From the NCBI GenBank assembly GCA_026003835.1, contig BPHZ01000001.1, forward strand, positions 70,001 to 134,000: a stretch of 64,000 nucleotides of DNA. The letters run 5' to 3'. Each line of letters starts with the position of its first letter. Position 1 is the stretch's first letter. The stretch is from Herpetosiphonaceae bacterium (GTDB lineage: Bacteria; Chloroflexota; Chloroflexia; Chloroflexales; Herpetosiphonaceae). Both the position numbers and the translations under genes were made by a program. Positions 26,111 through 35,164 of the stretch are shown piece after piece. The notes below the pieces were generated by a model. It saw only the letters and a program-made list of their open reading frames with translations. It did no database searches and was not told where the DNA came from.

Positions 26111-26935
26111 ATGTATGTGCCGTATGACCTTAGCCGGGTAAAGGTGCTGGACCTCTCCCAGAATTTCAGCGTCGACTCTCCCCCCTTCGCCTTCTATGAA
26201 GGGCCGACGGTCAAGTGGGTCAAGAAGCTGGCCTTTGAAGGCGTCAACGCACAACTCATCTCGTCCACAAACCATATCGCGACCCATCTCGACTCGCCCT
26301 ACCACTTCTATGATCCCGGCCCCGATATTGCCGGCATCCCCATCGAGACACTGTTTGGCCCGGCCTGCATTGTGGACCTCTCGCAGTATGGGATCGGCGA
26401 CTATCAGATTTATGGCCCTGAGCATTTCGAGCGTTGGGAGCGTGACACGGGCATCACGATCGAGCGGGGCGATATTCTGGTCATCCACACCGGCTACCAC
26501 CACTACTACAACGAGGACTGGTATAAGGTACACAACCAGGAGAAACCTGATCTCCCCCGCGCCTTTCTGCGCCATCCAGGCCCGCGGCGCGTCTTTTGTG
26601 AGTGGGTTCTGGATCGCGGAATCCGCTGGCTGGCGGTCGATGCTATATCAACCGATCATCCCTTCAATACAAAAGTGAGGGTCGCGCGCCCGGATCTTGT
26701 GCCTGAAGTCGAGGCGGCGATCGGTATGAGCATCGACGAGGCATTCCCCTGGCCGGAGGACTATCAGGCCACGCATACGCTGCTCTTCCCCAAGGGCGTT
26801 TTCCACGCGGAGAACGTCGGCGGACAGATCGACGAGGTGCTCAATCAGCGCGTCTGGTTGGGATGTTTCCCCTTCCGCTTTAAGGGTGGGGAGGCAGCCT
26901 TTGCCCGGATCGTTGCCTTCGTGGCCGAGCAGTAG
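26111..26935 (+). CDS. Cyclase family metal hydrolase (kynurenine formamidase-like)
   Basis: 274 residues from the ATG at 26111, behind AGGGAGG. The metal motif of the PF04199 cyclase family, H-x-x-T-H-x-D-x-P-x-H, is seen as HIATHLDSPYHF. Later HTGYHHYYNEDW and the C-terminal AENVGGQIDEV also fit. Members hydrolyse N-formylkynurenine or related cyclic amides, or isatin. It has its own -10 box and a terminator-like hairpin behind it, so it probably stands alone and is not part of the peptide cluster. The substrate is not predictable. Confidence 0.85.
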   Translation: MYVPYDLSRVKVLDLSQNFSVDSPPFAFYEGPTVKWVKKLAFEGVNAQLISSTNHIATHLDSPYHFYDPGPDIAGIPIETLFGPACIVDLSQYGIGDYQIYGPEHFERWERDTGITIERGDILVIHTGYHHYYNEDWYKVHNQEKPDLPRAFLRHPGPRRVFCEWVLDRGIRWLAVDAISTDHPFNTKVRVARPDLVPEVEAAIGMSIDEAFPWPEDYQATHTLLFPKGVFHAENVGGQIDEVLNQRVWLGCFPFRFKGGEAAFARIVAFVAEQ

Positions 26936-26966
26936 AGACAACGGATAGTGTTATCGTGTGGCATAC

Positions 26967-27029
26967 GGCGTAGGAGAGACACTGCCTATCCTCGTGGGTA
27001 GCATTACCTGGCTCTATCTCTCCTACGCC
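26967..27029. terminator. Bidirectional hairpin between convergent genes
   Basis: GGCGTAGGAGAGA at 26967-26979 pairs perfectly with TCTCTCCTACGCC at 27017-27029, and a second stem CTATCC/GGGTAG lies in the loop. It sits between the convergent cyclase and YhbY genes. No long U-tract follows on either strand. Confidence 0.6.
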
Positions 27030-27063
27030 TACGCCGGGGGTACACCTGCTTCGCACATGCTGC

Positions 27064-27387
27064 CTATGCGGCATGCCTCTGTCGTGGTGCAGGCAGATTG
27101 ATTTTGCGCTTGTCCGGATCGGGCTGCTCCCGATAGAAGATGGCGATATTGCCGATCACCCCGACAAGTTCGCTGTTTGTCTGTTCAGCGATCTGTCGTG
27201 AGATTTCCTTCTTCTCGTCCTGAAACTCAAGAAACTTGAGTTTGATCAGCTCGTGGGCGTCGAGGGTCTGATCGATTGAATGGAGCAGCTGCGGCGTCAG
27301 GCCGTTCTTGCCTAGTTGAACGATCGGCTGCAGATGATGTGCAAGCTTTTTCAGATACTGCCGCTGAGCGCTTGTAAGCGTCCTCAT
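27064..27387 (-). CDS. yhbY: YhbY/CRM-domain RNA-binding protein
   Basis: 107 residues opening MRTLTSAQRQYLKKLAHHL, with the GxxG RNA-contact loop in VQLGKNGLTPQLL and the conserved LIKLKFLEF and VIGNIAIFYR strands. These match bacterial YhbY, which binds pre-50S ribosomal RNA. The C-terminal tail is slightly longer and basic. ATAAGGAGACAACC precedes the ATG. Confidence 0.92.
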   Translation of the reverse strand: MRTLTSAQRQYLKKLAHHLQPIVQLGKNGLTPQLLHSIDQTLDAHELIKLKFLEFQDEKKEISRQIAEQTNSELVGVIGNIAIFYREQPDPDKRKINLPAPRQRHAA

Positions 27388-27465
27388 GGTTGTCTCCTTA
27401 TGATACTGTGGGCTGGTAGGTCATCCCTAAGCCAAAACTAGCGATCCTCCACTCTATCTGATCGT

Positions 27466-28854
27466 TTATGCGTTGTTCGCAACGGCGATAAACAGCAGGT
27501 CGTTGACATTGGTTAGCGTTGGTCCGGGCCGAAGCAGATCGTCGAGTGGGGCGAAGAAATGATACGCATCATTGTGGCGCAAAAACCTATCGAGATCAAG
27601 CCCAAGCTGCCCGGCCCTTACCAGTGTATCACCAGTGACCACGGCGCCGGCAGCGTCGCTTGGGCCGTCGCCACCATCCGTCGCCAGCGCTGCCAGCAGC
27701 GCTCCCCGTAGTCCGGCCATGCCTCGAACAGCGCCGAGAGCCAGCTCCTGATTGCGCCCTCCCAGGCCGTCGCCCCTCAGCGTCACTGTTGTTTCTCCGC
27801 CTGCGACGATGAGCGCCGGCGGTTGCAGCGGGCCGCCATGCAGGGCCAGCTCGCGGGCGAGGGCCGCAGCCACCCTCCCCACCTCGCGCGCTTCGCCCTC
27901 CAGGAAGGTGGTCAGCAGCATTGTGTTGAGCCCGCGCTGCCGCGCCGCCGCCACTGCAGCCTCGGCAGCGGTCGCATTTGTGGCGATGACTTCGTTGGCG
28001 ACGCGATCCCAGAGTGCTTCACCTGGCTTGACTGTTTCCGGCGCTTCGCCTCGCAGTCCTCGCTGCATGTGCTCGATGAGCGCCGGCGGCAGCTGGTCCA
28101 TAATGCCGTAGCGCTTGACAACTTCCCAGGCATCGAGAAAGGTGGTTGGGTCCGGCGCCGTAGGTCCCGAGGCGATAACGTCCAACGGCGATCCGACTAC
28201 ATCGGAAATGATCAGCGCAGCGATATGCGCCGGCGCCGCCCGCCGCGCCAGCTGGCCGCCGACCAGCTGGCTGCAATGCTTGCGTAGTCCATTGATCTCA
28301 CCAATTGTTGCTCCACAGCGCAACAGGGTTGCCGTTAGCGCCTGCAGATCGGCCAGCGAGAGGCCGGGGGCAGGCAGCGTGAGCAGGGCCGATCCGCCGC
28401 CGGAGATCAGGACCAGGACAAGATCATCCTCCTCCAGGTTGTCGAGGAGCATGGCAAGCCGTTCGGCGGCGATACGATTGCGCTCGTCGGGAATCGGATG
28501 GGCTGCCTCAAGCACTGCAACTGGTCCAATATGCTCGCCGGCGGTGCTGCGGTGGCCCTCCTTGACGACGACTAACCCTGCGTCGATGCGCGCGCCAAGT
28601 ATGTCATAGGCTGCCTCGGCCATCGGCGCGCATGCCTTGCCCGCCCCAACGATGATCAGGCGCCTCGTGGCTTCGTAGCGATGACTGCCGACCTGTACGA
28701 TGCCATCTTCGTAGCGCAGGCTACGCCGAACCGCCGTCGTGGGATCGACTGCCTCCAGCGCGGCGGCCATTACCTCTGCCAGAGTTGGCCCGAGAGGATG
28801 CTCGCGTAGCGAGTGGGTGAGCAGCATATGTGGACTGATCTTCAAGCGACTCAT
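27466..28854 (-). CDS. Glycerate 2-kinase / hydroxypyruvate reductase-like (MOFRL family)
   Basis: 462 residues from the ATG at 28854. It has the GckA/TtuD layout: N-terminal LIIVGAGKACAPMAEAA, the glycine motif LVLISGGGSALL, IISDVVGSPLDVIASGPTAPDP, and the MOFRL C-terminal region with VAGGETTVTLRGDGLGGRNQELAL and ATDGGDGPSDAAGA. Such enzymes phosphorylate D-glycerate to 2-phosphoglycerate. An upstream TTG could extend it by 12 residues, but that TTG is the first part of a TTGACA promoter element, so the shorter protein is preferred. Confidence 0.9.
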   Translation of the reverse strand: MSRLKISPHMLLTHSLREHPLGPTLAEVMAAALEAVDPTTAVRRSLRYEDGIVQVGSHRYEATRRLIIVGAGKACAPMAEAAYDILGARIDAGLVVVKEGHRSTAGEHIGPVAVLEAAHPIPDERNRIAAERLAMLLDNLEEDDLVLVLISGGGSALLTLPAPGLSLADLQALTATLLRCGATIGEINGLRKHCSQLVGGQLARRAAPAHIAALIISDVVGSPLDVIASGPTAPDPTTFLDAWEVVKRYGIMDQLPPALIEHMQRGLRGEAPETVKPGEALWDRVANEVIATNATAAEAAVAAARQRGLNTMLLTTFLEGEAREVGRVAAALARELALHGGPLQPPALIVAGGETTVTLRGDGLGGRNQELALGAVRGMAGLRGALLAALATDGGDGPSDAAGAVVTGDTLVRAGQLGLDLDRFLRHNDAYHFFAPLDDLLRPGPTLTNVNDLLFIAVANNA

Positions 28855-28861
28855 AGCGGTT

Positions 28862-28890
28862 ATTGTGAGAGTGCGGGCGTCCGCTGTCAA
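28862..28890 (-). promoter_or_regulatory. Promoter for a leaderless glycerate kinase mRNA
   Basis: On the minus strand TTGACA (28890-28885) is followed after 17 bases by CACAAT (28867-28862). Transcription would then begin about seven bases later, at the ATG at 28854 itself. No Shine-Dalgarno sequence precedes that ATG. Confidence 0.5.
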
Positions 28891-28929
28891 GCAGGGAGTT
28901 GAGCAGAGCGGTTGCGCTTGCCTCGTATT

Positions 28930-30306
28930 CTACAGCTCGCGCTCTGCAATATCCGGCCGGAAGGTCCGTCCCTGAAAATGGATGCGCGAGGCATTGGCGT
29001 AGGCCCGGGCGCGGGCCTCTGGGAGCGTTGCGCCCAGTGCGACGATGGCAAGAACTTCTCGACCAGTGGTAGAGATGGAAGAGAGGATGTCGCCTGGAGC
29101 AGCCGGGCTGCGCCCCCCCAGCGCTTCCGTTAGCGAACTGGCAATAGTTTCGATTATGTCGGGTTTGTTGGCCGTGGTGGCGGATGGAATGTAGCGCAGC
29201 CCGTAGGGTGTGGTCGTCTGGCTATGGAAAACCAGCGTGCCGGGATCAATATCGGCAAGGCCGCTGACGACGATGCCGTCACCACCCTGGTCAGGGTAGC
29301 CCTCCATAACTAATCCCAGGGCAACGCTTGCTTGTGGGTTCCAGCGCAATGGCGGAAGCGCAGCCAGCCTTCCGCTAAGCGCAGCTTCGATGATCGGCAG
29401 CAGGTCGCCGGCCAGGCGCGGCAGGAGAACCTGGGCTTCGAGCGCGCTCCAGCTGCAGCGGATATCAGTGACAAGAGGACCATCGGCCGCAAGGATACAG
29501 TCAATCCCCAGCAGCCCTCGGATGCGCACGCCCTCACGATGCATGGCCTCGACAAGCGGCTGGATCAGACGTTGGAAAAGTTGGCGGGCGAGCGCCGGCA
29601 CCAACTGGCTATTGCTGATATGGGCGCCCATTGCCGGTGCGTGGCGCCCCTGCTCGCCGGCGCCGAGACGATCATAGAGGCGGACGGGCAGGAGCGGTAG
29701 CACATGCTCGCCATCGCTTATAGCTGAGAAGGCCACACGCGGTCCAGGGGTATATGCCTCGACGATCGCGCCGCGCAGATGGCCGGGCGGCAGCGGCGCT
29801 GCGAACATCTGCTCGAGCGCACGCATGGCCGAGTAACGGTCGCCATAGATCCCCTCGGGTTCTAGTGGCAGGTCGCCGCGTAAGACCACGGGTGGTTGGT
29901 GTCCGGCCAGGTACTTTTCGGCTGTCCGCAGATCGGAGAATGGACGACCATCCGGTGTTGGGATGCCATGGCGCAGGAGGAAATCTTTTGCCCAGAGCCG
30001 GCTCTGTTCAAGCTGGGCCGCGCGTTGAGGCGCACCGAAGACCGGCAGCCGGAAGGCTGCCGCCTCATCAGCCAGTCCCACCTGGAGATAAATCGGCTCA
30101 GCGGGGATGATCAGACTGAAGCCTTCAGCAAGGGCCCAGTGGCAGATCTCTGCTGTGCTGCGGATCGGCGGGACGGCACTCGGCACAAGCTGTGCCGTCC
30201 CGCCGTTGCCGGGCGCGCAGACCATCTCAATCGGATGACTGCTGTTAAAGAGCTTCCACACTATCGCGTGGGCTTTGCCGCGATCGCCCAGCACGAGGAT
30301 TTTCAT
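28930..30306 (-). CDS. Degenerate PurD-like ATP-grasp protein
   Basis: 458 residues with the overall order of phosphoribosylamine-glycine ligase: MKILVLGDRGKAHAIVWKL in place of the GSGGREHAL nucleotide loop, LIIPAEPIYLQVGLAD, and GAHISNSQLVP. Key positions have drifted. PurD's ATP-binding VKADGLAAGKG is replaced by VLRGDLPLEPEG, without the lysine, and the metal-binding NVRFGDPE is replaced by DIRCSWSALE. It is therefore probably not an active GAR synthetase but a structural or repurposed paralogue. Its ATG overlaps the stop of the GH13 gene (ATGA), so the two are co-translated. Confidence 0.75.
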   Translation of the reverse strand: MKILVLGDRGKAHAIVWKLFNSSHPIEMVCAPGNGGTAQLVPSAVPPIRSTAEICHWALAEGFSLIIPAEPIYLQVGLADEAAAFRLPVFGAPQRAAQLEQSRLWAKDFLLRHGIPTPDGRPFSDLRTAEKYLAGHQPPVVLRGDLPLEPEGIYGDRYSAMRALEQMFAAPLPPGHLRGAIVEAYTPGPRVAFSAISDGEHVLPLLPVRLYDRLGAGEQGRHAPAMGAHISNSQLVPALARQLFQRLIQPLVEAMHREGVRIRGLLGIDCILAADGPLVTDIRCSWSALEAQVLLPRLAGDLLPIIEAALSGRLAALPPLRWNPQASVALGLVMEGYPDQGGDGIVVSGLADIDPGTLVFHSQTTTPYGLRYIPSATTANKPDIIETIASSLTEALGGRSPAAPGDILSSISTTGREVLAIVALGATLPEARARAYANASRIHFQGRTFRPDIAEREL

Positions 30307-33300
30307 GCGCTAGTCGCCTCGATGAGCTTTTCGACCTGGTAGCCCGACTCCTCCTCAGCTTGTTTCAGCTCCTGGATGATTTCGTAGCGGTTGCGAATCT
30401 CTTCGGCCAGCTTCTCCGCTGGTCGATCGTTTTCCGCAGTCAGCGCAACAATTTCCTGTGCGAACATCCACCAGAGGAGCTGATCGAAGGACTCCTTGTT
30501 GAACCACAGGATGCCATGATGGCGATTGACCTGGATAAACATTTGGAACTGGCTATCCTGTAACCACGACTCCAGGATCTGGGAGGCTGGTCGCTGCGCT
30601 TCTGCGTGGTGCCGGTACCATCCCTGCTCGCTAATCAGCAGTTTCATTACCATCACCGAGCGCCATGCGGCATGCTCGGCGAGCCCAAGGTCCTGAAGCG
30701 CGCCGGCGATAATCTTGCCGAGCAGCCACTCATCGACCCAGCTGCGGCTCAGCAGCTCTGCGTTCACTTGATCGTTGAGCTTCCCTAGTGCATGAGTGAA
30801 TGCCCAGCCGATGAATGCGCCCCAAATGGCTGGATCGCCGTTGAGCGGCTTGTTCAGATAGGCGAGAGCTTGTTCGTAGTCTTCCGCACCGCCGGCCTGC
30901 AAACGCCGATCGAGATCCGGCAGATCCAGGATAGCCTCAAGCTCGCTGCGGATCTGGCGCGCGAGGGCCTGCTCGTCGCCGTTGCCCTGGGTAAACTGCT
31001 TGATCCCGCGCAGGAAATTGAGCGTCTTCTGCTCGATCTCGTCGAGCAGAGCAGCGCGCTGTGTACCGTTCGCCGCTTCGCTGTCCGTTTGCTGCGCCTC
31101 TTCGGCAACGGCGACATCTTCCGTTTCCTCGACAGGCCTGGTGGCGCGAACGTCGATCAGCCTGCGGAATGTATCGGCGTTGATCAGCTCCTTGAAGGGT
31201 CCGTGGATGGGCTGGAGGAAGATTTCGCGCTGAGCCTCTTCGATGCTCGGCACGCCCCGGCCGTTCAAGTAATCAGCCAGATGGCCGTACTGGTGCCACT
31301 CGTTATCCCTGACCTCGCGGAAGTCGAGGAAGACATGGTACTGGTAGGCTCCCAGTTCAACGTAAAATCCCTTCTCGTAAATCTCCTTGCTGTTGCGCAG
31401 GTACTCCAGGCCGCTGATCTGGTCGCGGAAGATACAGTACATGTTCTCGTCGTTGTGGAGGGCCAGCCCTTCGCCGAGATTCTTTTGCACCAGAGTGCGC
31501 TCTCCGCTGCCGGTCTTCACCGAGTAGGCGGCGGAGGTGCGAATCCAGCCGCGAGTGCTGGCGTATTTGTTGTGGTAAACCACGAGCGCTCGTTGGTCGC
31601 CGCGCCGGTTGGAGTAGGCAAAAACATCTTCGTTGACCCCACCCTCAGGGGTGAAGAGATCGTAGAGCAGGAAGTTCTCGACCTCGGCGAAGACGTGACG
31701 GCGATGGATCAGCGGGAAGATCTCGCGCTCGTGCCGGGCGATGAGCCAGGGATCAGGCTGTTCGTCCCAGTAGGCGCGGCGATACTCCATGCCGTATTTT
31801 TCGGCGAAGCCTTCGACCTGGCCGTGGCCAAACATCGGCAGTCCGGGCATGGTCACCATCAGCGTGCAGATGCCGAAGTACTTATCGCCCTTGCCGAACT
31901 GATCGACGGCGGTACGCTCGTCGGGGTTGTTCATAAAGTTTACATAACGCTTCAGGATCTCCGGGTCGAACTCCAGCGTGTTCTTGATCACCAGGCGGTA
32001 CTCGGCATTGCGCTCGTCGCGCAGCATATTCATAAAGGCGCTGTTGTAGACACGGTGCATACCAAGCGTGCGGACGAAGTAGCCCTCCATCAGCCAGAAG
32101 GCCTCGGCCAGCAGCAGCGTATCCGGCGCCTCGACGGCTGCGCGGTCCACGACCTCCCGCCAGAACTCCTGGGGCATCAGCGCGTCGAACTGCTCCTTGG
32201 TCATGGCATGCTCGGCCCGTGATGGGATATCGCCGCCGCTGCCGGGCTGCGGGAACCAGAGGCGCTGGTAGTGCCGCTTGGCAAGAGTCATCGCCGCGTC
32301 GAAGCGAATGATGGGAAACTGGCGCGCGACATGCAGGATCATTTGGATGACGGCTTCGCGCACCTCGGGCTTGAGATAGTTCAGCTGGGCTGTGTCGTTC
32401 CAGGGCATGCTGGTGCCGTCGTTGCCGTGGTAGATGTAATGCTCCTCACCTGTGCGACGATCGACGCGTTTGAAGACGACCGCCGCATCAGTGCGGGTGT
32501 AGTAGTGGTCCTCCAGGAAGATCCCGACGTCCGAATGCCAGGAGAGGTCCGGCCCGCTGAAGGTATAGGAGGGGAAGGGGCTATAGTGCTGGCCGATGAA
32601 CCAATCCGGGTGCTCTACGACCCAGGGTGAGTCGATGCCCATATGATTGGGGACCATATCGCTGGCCAGGCGAATACCGCGGCGCCAGGCGCGCTCGCGC
32701 AAATCGGCCAGCGCCTCCTCGCCGCCGAGATCGCCGGCAATGGTGTAGCTGAAGAGCGAATAGGCCGAGGCCACGGCATCGGGGTTGCCCATCATCTGCT
32801 TGATACGTTTTGAGGCCGGGCTACGCTCCCAGAGACCAATGAGCCAGAGGCCCGAGAAGCCCCAACGCGCCAGCTTATCCAACTCCTCATCGGGAATCTG
32901 GTCCAGGCGGGTGATCGGGCGCTGATACTGTTTGGAGAGCTGATCCAGCCAGACGTAGGCATTTTTGGCGATCATCACCACTCTGGGCATCCAATCGCGA
33001 TCGGGCGTAAAGCGCTCCAGCTCAAGATCGAGCCCTGTAAAATCGTAAACAGTGGCCGGGCCAGGGCCGAAAAAGATCATCTTCTCTTCTTCTTTGATCA
33101 GATCAAGACTGCCAAGCAGGCGGTAGTAGAAGGCGCCCAGGGCGCTGCCCCAACGCTGCAGCAGGTACTCCAACTGTCCCGTCAGCGAGTGGGGCGAGGC
33201 AAGCGCGGGGGCGCGCAAAATCGTCAGGAGGTTTTCGCCGCTGGGGCCAAAGCCTGGCTGTGCGTTGAAAAAGGCATGCAGGCCATCGATCAGGGAAGGA

Positions 33301-33854
33301 TAGGCGGTCTGCTTCTCCAGCAGATCGTCGTCGAACAGCTCCAGGAACGGTGTAAAGGCAGGATTCGCATTCTCCAGCCAGAGCATAAGCATCTCTTCCA
33401 GCAGGATCTCGCGGTTGGAGATGCCGTCGGTCGTGCCCTGAAGATACTGGTCGATATCGATCTCTCGCTTATAGACAGCGACCGGGGGGAACTCATCGGC
33501 AAATCGATGCAGCGCCCGATCGACCGCCTCCGGTCCCGCTTCCTGTGTCAGCCAGTCCAGCGCGTCCTTGAAGATACGAGGATTAACCTGCTTGCGGTAG
33601 AGATCGACGACCATATGCAGGATCTCGTCGATCAGCCCCATCGCATTGATCTGGCTGGCTTTCACTGCTTGCTCGGGAAAGTTGATCAGATCGCGTTTTT
33701 CATTCATCTTTTGAGCGAAGAGCCGTGCCGCGTGAAAATTAGCAAAAATCACATTGCCGGTCGAGGAGAAGAGCGACTCGTCGAACTGATAGCGATCACG
33801 TGCCGTACGGGCAACGTGGAACTCCATGCGGCCGGTGCTCTGGTGTCTATGCAT
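30303..33854 (-). CDS. Large GH13 alpha-amylase-family protein
   Basis: 1183 residues from the ATG at 33854, chosen over a GTG 24 bases earlier because GGGAGG precedes it. A long N-terminal helical region (about 1-290) leads to a GH13 barrel: motif I SDMVPNHMG, motif II IIRFDAAM with nucleophile Asp, motif III LLLAEAF with acid Glu. In motif IV the usual N-H-D reads NNPDE, so the His is Pro. A C-terminal helical region of about 300 residues begins after an acidic linker. Family enzymes act on alpha-glucans. The extra N- and C-terminal regions are not a standard amylase layout. Substrate unknown; co-translated with the PurD-like gene. Confidence 0.82.
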   Translation of the reverse strand: MHRHQSTGRMEFHVARTARDRYQFDESLFSSTGNVIFANFHAARLFAQKMNEKRDLINFPEQAVKASQINAMGLIDEILHMVVDLYRKQVNPRIFKDALDWLTQEAGPEAVDRALHRFADEFPPVAVYKREIDIDQYLQGTTDGISNREILLEEMLMLWLENANPAFTPFLELFDDDLLEKQTAYPSLIDGLHAFFNAQPGFGPSGENLLTILRAPALASPHSLTGQLEYLLQRWGSALGAFYYRLLGSLDLIKEEEKMIFFGPGPATVYDFTGLDLELERFTPDRDWMPRVVMIAKNAYVWLDQLSKQYQRPITRLDQIPDEELDKLARWGFSGLWLIGLWERSPASKRIKQMMGNPDAVASAYSLFSYTIAGDLGGEEALADLRERAWRRGIRLASDMVPNHMGIDSPWVVEHPDWFIGQHYSPFPSYTFSGPDLSWHSDVGIFLEDHYYTRTDAAVVFKRVDRRTGEEHYIYHGNDGTSMPWNDTAQLNYLKPEVREAVIQMILHVARQFPIIRFDAAMTLAKRHYQRLWFPQPGSGGDIPSRAEHAMTKEQFDALMPQEFWREVVDRAAVEAPDTLLLAEAFWLMEGYFVRTLGMHRVYNSAFMNMLRDERNAEYRLVIKNTLEFDPEILKRYVNFMNNPDERTAVDQFGKGDKYFGICTLMVTMPGLPMFGHGQVEGFAEKYGMEYRRAYWDEQPDPWLIARHEREIFPLIHRRHVFAEVENFLLYDLFTPEGGVNEDVFAYSNRRGDQRALVVYHNKYASTRGWIRTSAAYSVKTGSGERTLVQKNLGEGLALHNDENMYCIFRDQISGLEYLRNSKEIYEKGFYVELGAYQYHVFLDFREVRDNEWHQYGHLADYLNGRGVPSIEEAQREIFLQPIHGPFKELINADTFRRLIDVRATRPVEETEDVAVAEEAQQTDSEAANGTQRAALLDEIEQKTLNFLRGIKQFTQGNGDEQALARQIRSELEAILDLPDLDRRLQAGGAEDYEQALAYLNKPLNGDPAIWGAFIGWAFTHALGKLNDQVNAELLSRSWVDEWLLGKIIAGALQDLGLAEHAAWRSVMVMKLLISEQGWYRHHAEAQRPASQILESWLQDSQFQMFIQVNRHHGILWFNKESFDQLLWWMFAQEIVALTAENDRPAEKLAEEIRNRYEIIQELKQAEEESGYQVEKLIEATSA

Positions 33855-33948
33855 CGTAGCCTCCCTGTCAACTGGCACTGAGGGTTTAAACTGGCGGTTT
33901 TACTCGTATGCAGCACATTTCGATCCAGCGATCTTGAGCTTAGTGATA

Positions 33949-33957
33949 TGGTACAAT
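33949..33957 (+). promoter_or_regulatory. Candidate extended -10 promoter
   Basis: TGGTACAAT fits the extended -10 form (TG, one base, TACAAT), 63 bp before the dehydrogenase start, in the divergent gap from the GH13 gene. No good -35 is seen, which is usual for this class. Confidence 0.4.
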
Positions 33958-34020
33958 AGCCAGGCCGGGTCCGCAATGGTGCGGCCCGCTCAACTGATAG
34001 GCAAAGGAGCTCCACGAGTC

Positions 34021-35094
34021 ATGGCCAAGAGCTACACCATCGGCGTTATCGCCGGCGACGGCATCGGCCCCGAAGTGGTGCGCGAAGCGCTGCGAGTCCT
34101 CGACGTCAGCTCGCAGATCGCCGGCTTCAGCTACGATCTTGTTCACTACCCCTGGTCCAGCCAACACTACCTCGATACGGGCGAACTGATGCCGGAGAGC
34201 ATCATCGATGAGTATCGTAAACTCGATGCTATTCTGCTTGGCGCGCTGGGCGATCCGCGGCTCCAGCCCGGTCTGATCGAGCATAACATTATTATGGGGC
34301 TGCGTCTGGGCCTGGATCTGTATGTGAACCTGCGGCCTGTCCAGTGCCCCGCCGAACACCTCAGCCCACTCAAAGGGAAAGGGCCCGACGAGATCGACTT
34401 TGTGGTTGTGCGTGAGAACACCGAGGATCTCTACACAGGAACGCCAAGCTTCTCGAAAAAGGGCACGCCCGATGAAGTGGTGGTGGCGACGGGTATCTAC
34501 ACACGCAAAGGAACGGAGCGGGTCATCCGCTATGCCTTCGATCTGGCTCGCGCCCGCAAGAAGCAGCGGAAGCTGACGATGGTCGATAAGGCGAATGCTG
34601 TGCGTGCCCACGATCTCTGGACGCGGACGTTTGCCGAGGTGGGTCAAGCGTACCCTGATATTGAGCAGGATCATGCCTACGTCGATGCGGCATGTATGTG
34701 GATGGTCAAGAACCCTGAGTGGTTCGATGTCGTGGTGACGACCAACCTTTTCGGCGATATCATCACCGACCTGGGCGCGATGTTGCAGGGCGGTATGGGA
34801 TTGGCCGCCTCCGGTAATATTCATCCGGGCAAGACCAGTATGTTCGAGCCGATCCATGGCTCTGCGCCAAAGTACGCCGGTCAGAACGTGGCGAACCCAC
34901 TGGGGGCGATCTCGGCGCTGGCGATGCTGCTTGATTATGTGGGCGAGGCTCGCGCGGCGTCGCTCATTCAGTCTGCTATCCGTGCGCTGCTGCAGAGCCG
35001 CCGTATCCCATCGCTGCAAGCCGGCGCTCTCCCGACCGACGAGGTTGGTCGCATGGTCGCGGCTGAGGTTGAGTCGCTCGCCGCGAAAGGCTAG
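34021..35094 (+). CDS. 3-isopropylmalate dehydrogenase-type beta-decarboxylating dehydrogenase
   Basis: 357 residues from the ATG at 34021, with AAAGGAG upstream. It opens [16 protein letters not shown] and carries the arginine-rich substrate segment [23 protein letters not shown], the signature [19 protein letters not shown] with metal Asp residues, and [12 protein letters not shown]. These fit LeuB, but also tartrate/isocitrate paralogues. leuC, leuD or leuA are not in view, so the substrate is not certain. It would oxidatively decarboxylate a 2-hydroxy-3-carboxylate with NAD+. Confidence 0.85.
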   Translation: MAKSYTIGVIAGDGIGPEVVREALRVLDVSSQIAGFSYDLVHYPWSSQHYLDTGELMPESIIDEYRKLDAILLGALGDPRLQPGLIEHNIIMGLRLGLDLYVNLRPVQCPAEHLSPLKGKGPDEIDFVVVRENTEDLYTGTPSFSKKGTPDEVVVATGIYTRKGTERVIRYAFDLARARKKQRKLTMVDKANAVRAHDLWTRTFAEVGQAYPDIEQDHAYVDAACMWMVKNPEWFDVVVTTNLFGDIITDLGAMLQGGMGLAASGNIHPGKTSMFEPIHGSAPKYAGQNVANPLGAISALAMLLDYVGEARAASLIQSAIRALLQSRRIPSLQAGALPTDEVGRMVAAEVESLAAKG

Positions 35095-35164
35095 CCGATT
35101 TCACCTTTCATTCTGATGGGCAAATGGTCCATGCGTACACTGATCATGCAATAGGAGCGCGACA

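Noticed and set aside
30792..32222. 476-residue plus-strand frame opposite the GH13 gene
   Set aside because: It lies wholly antisense to intact GH13 motifs and shows no domain, so it is a codon-bias shadow.
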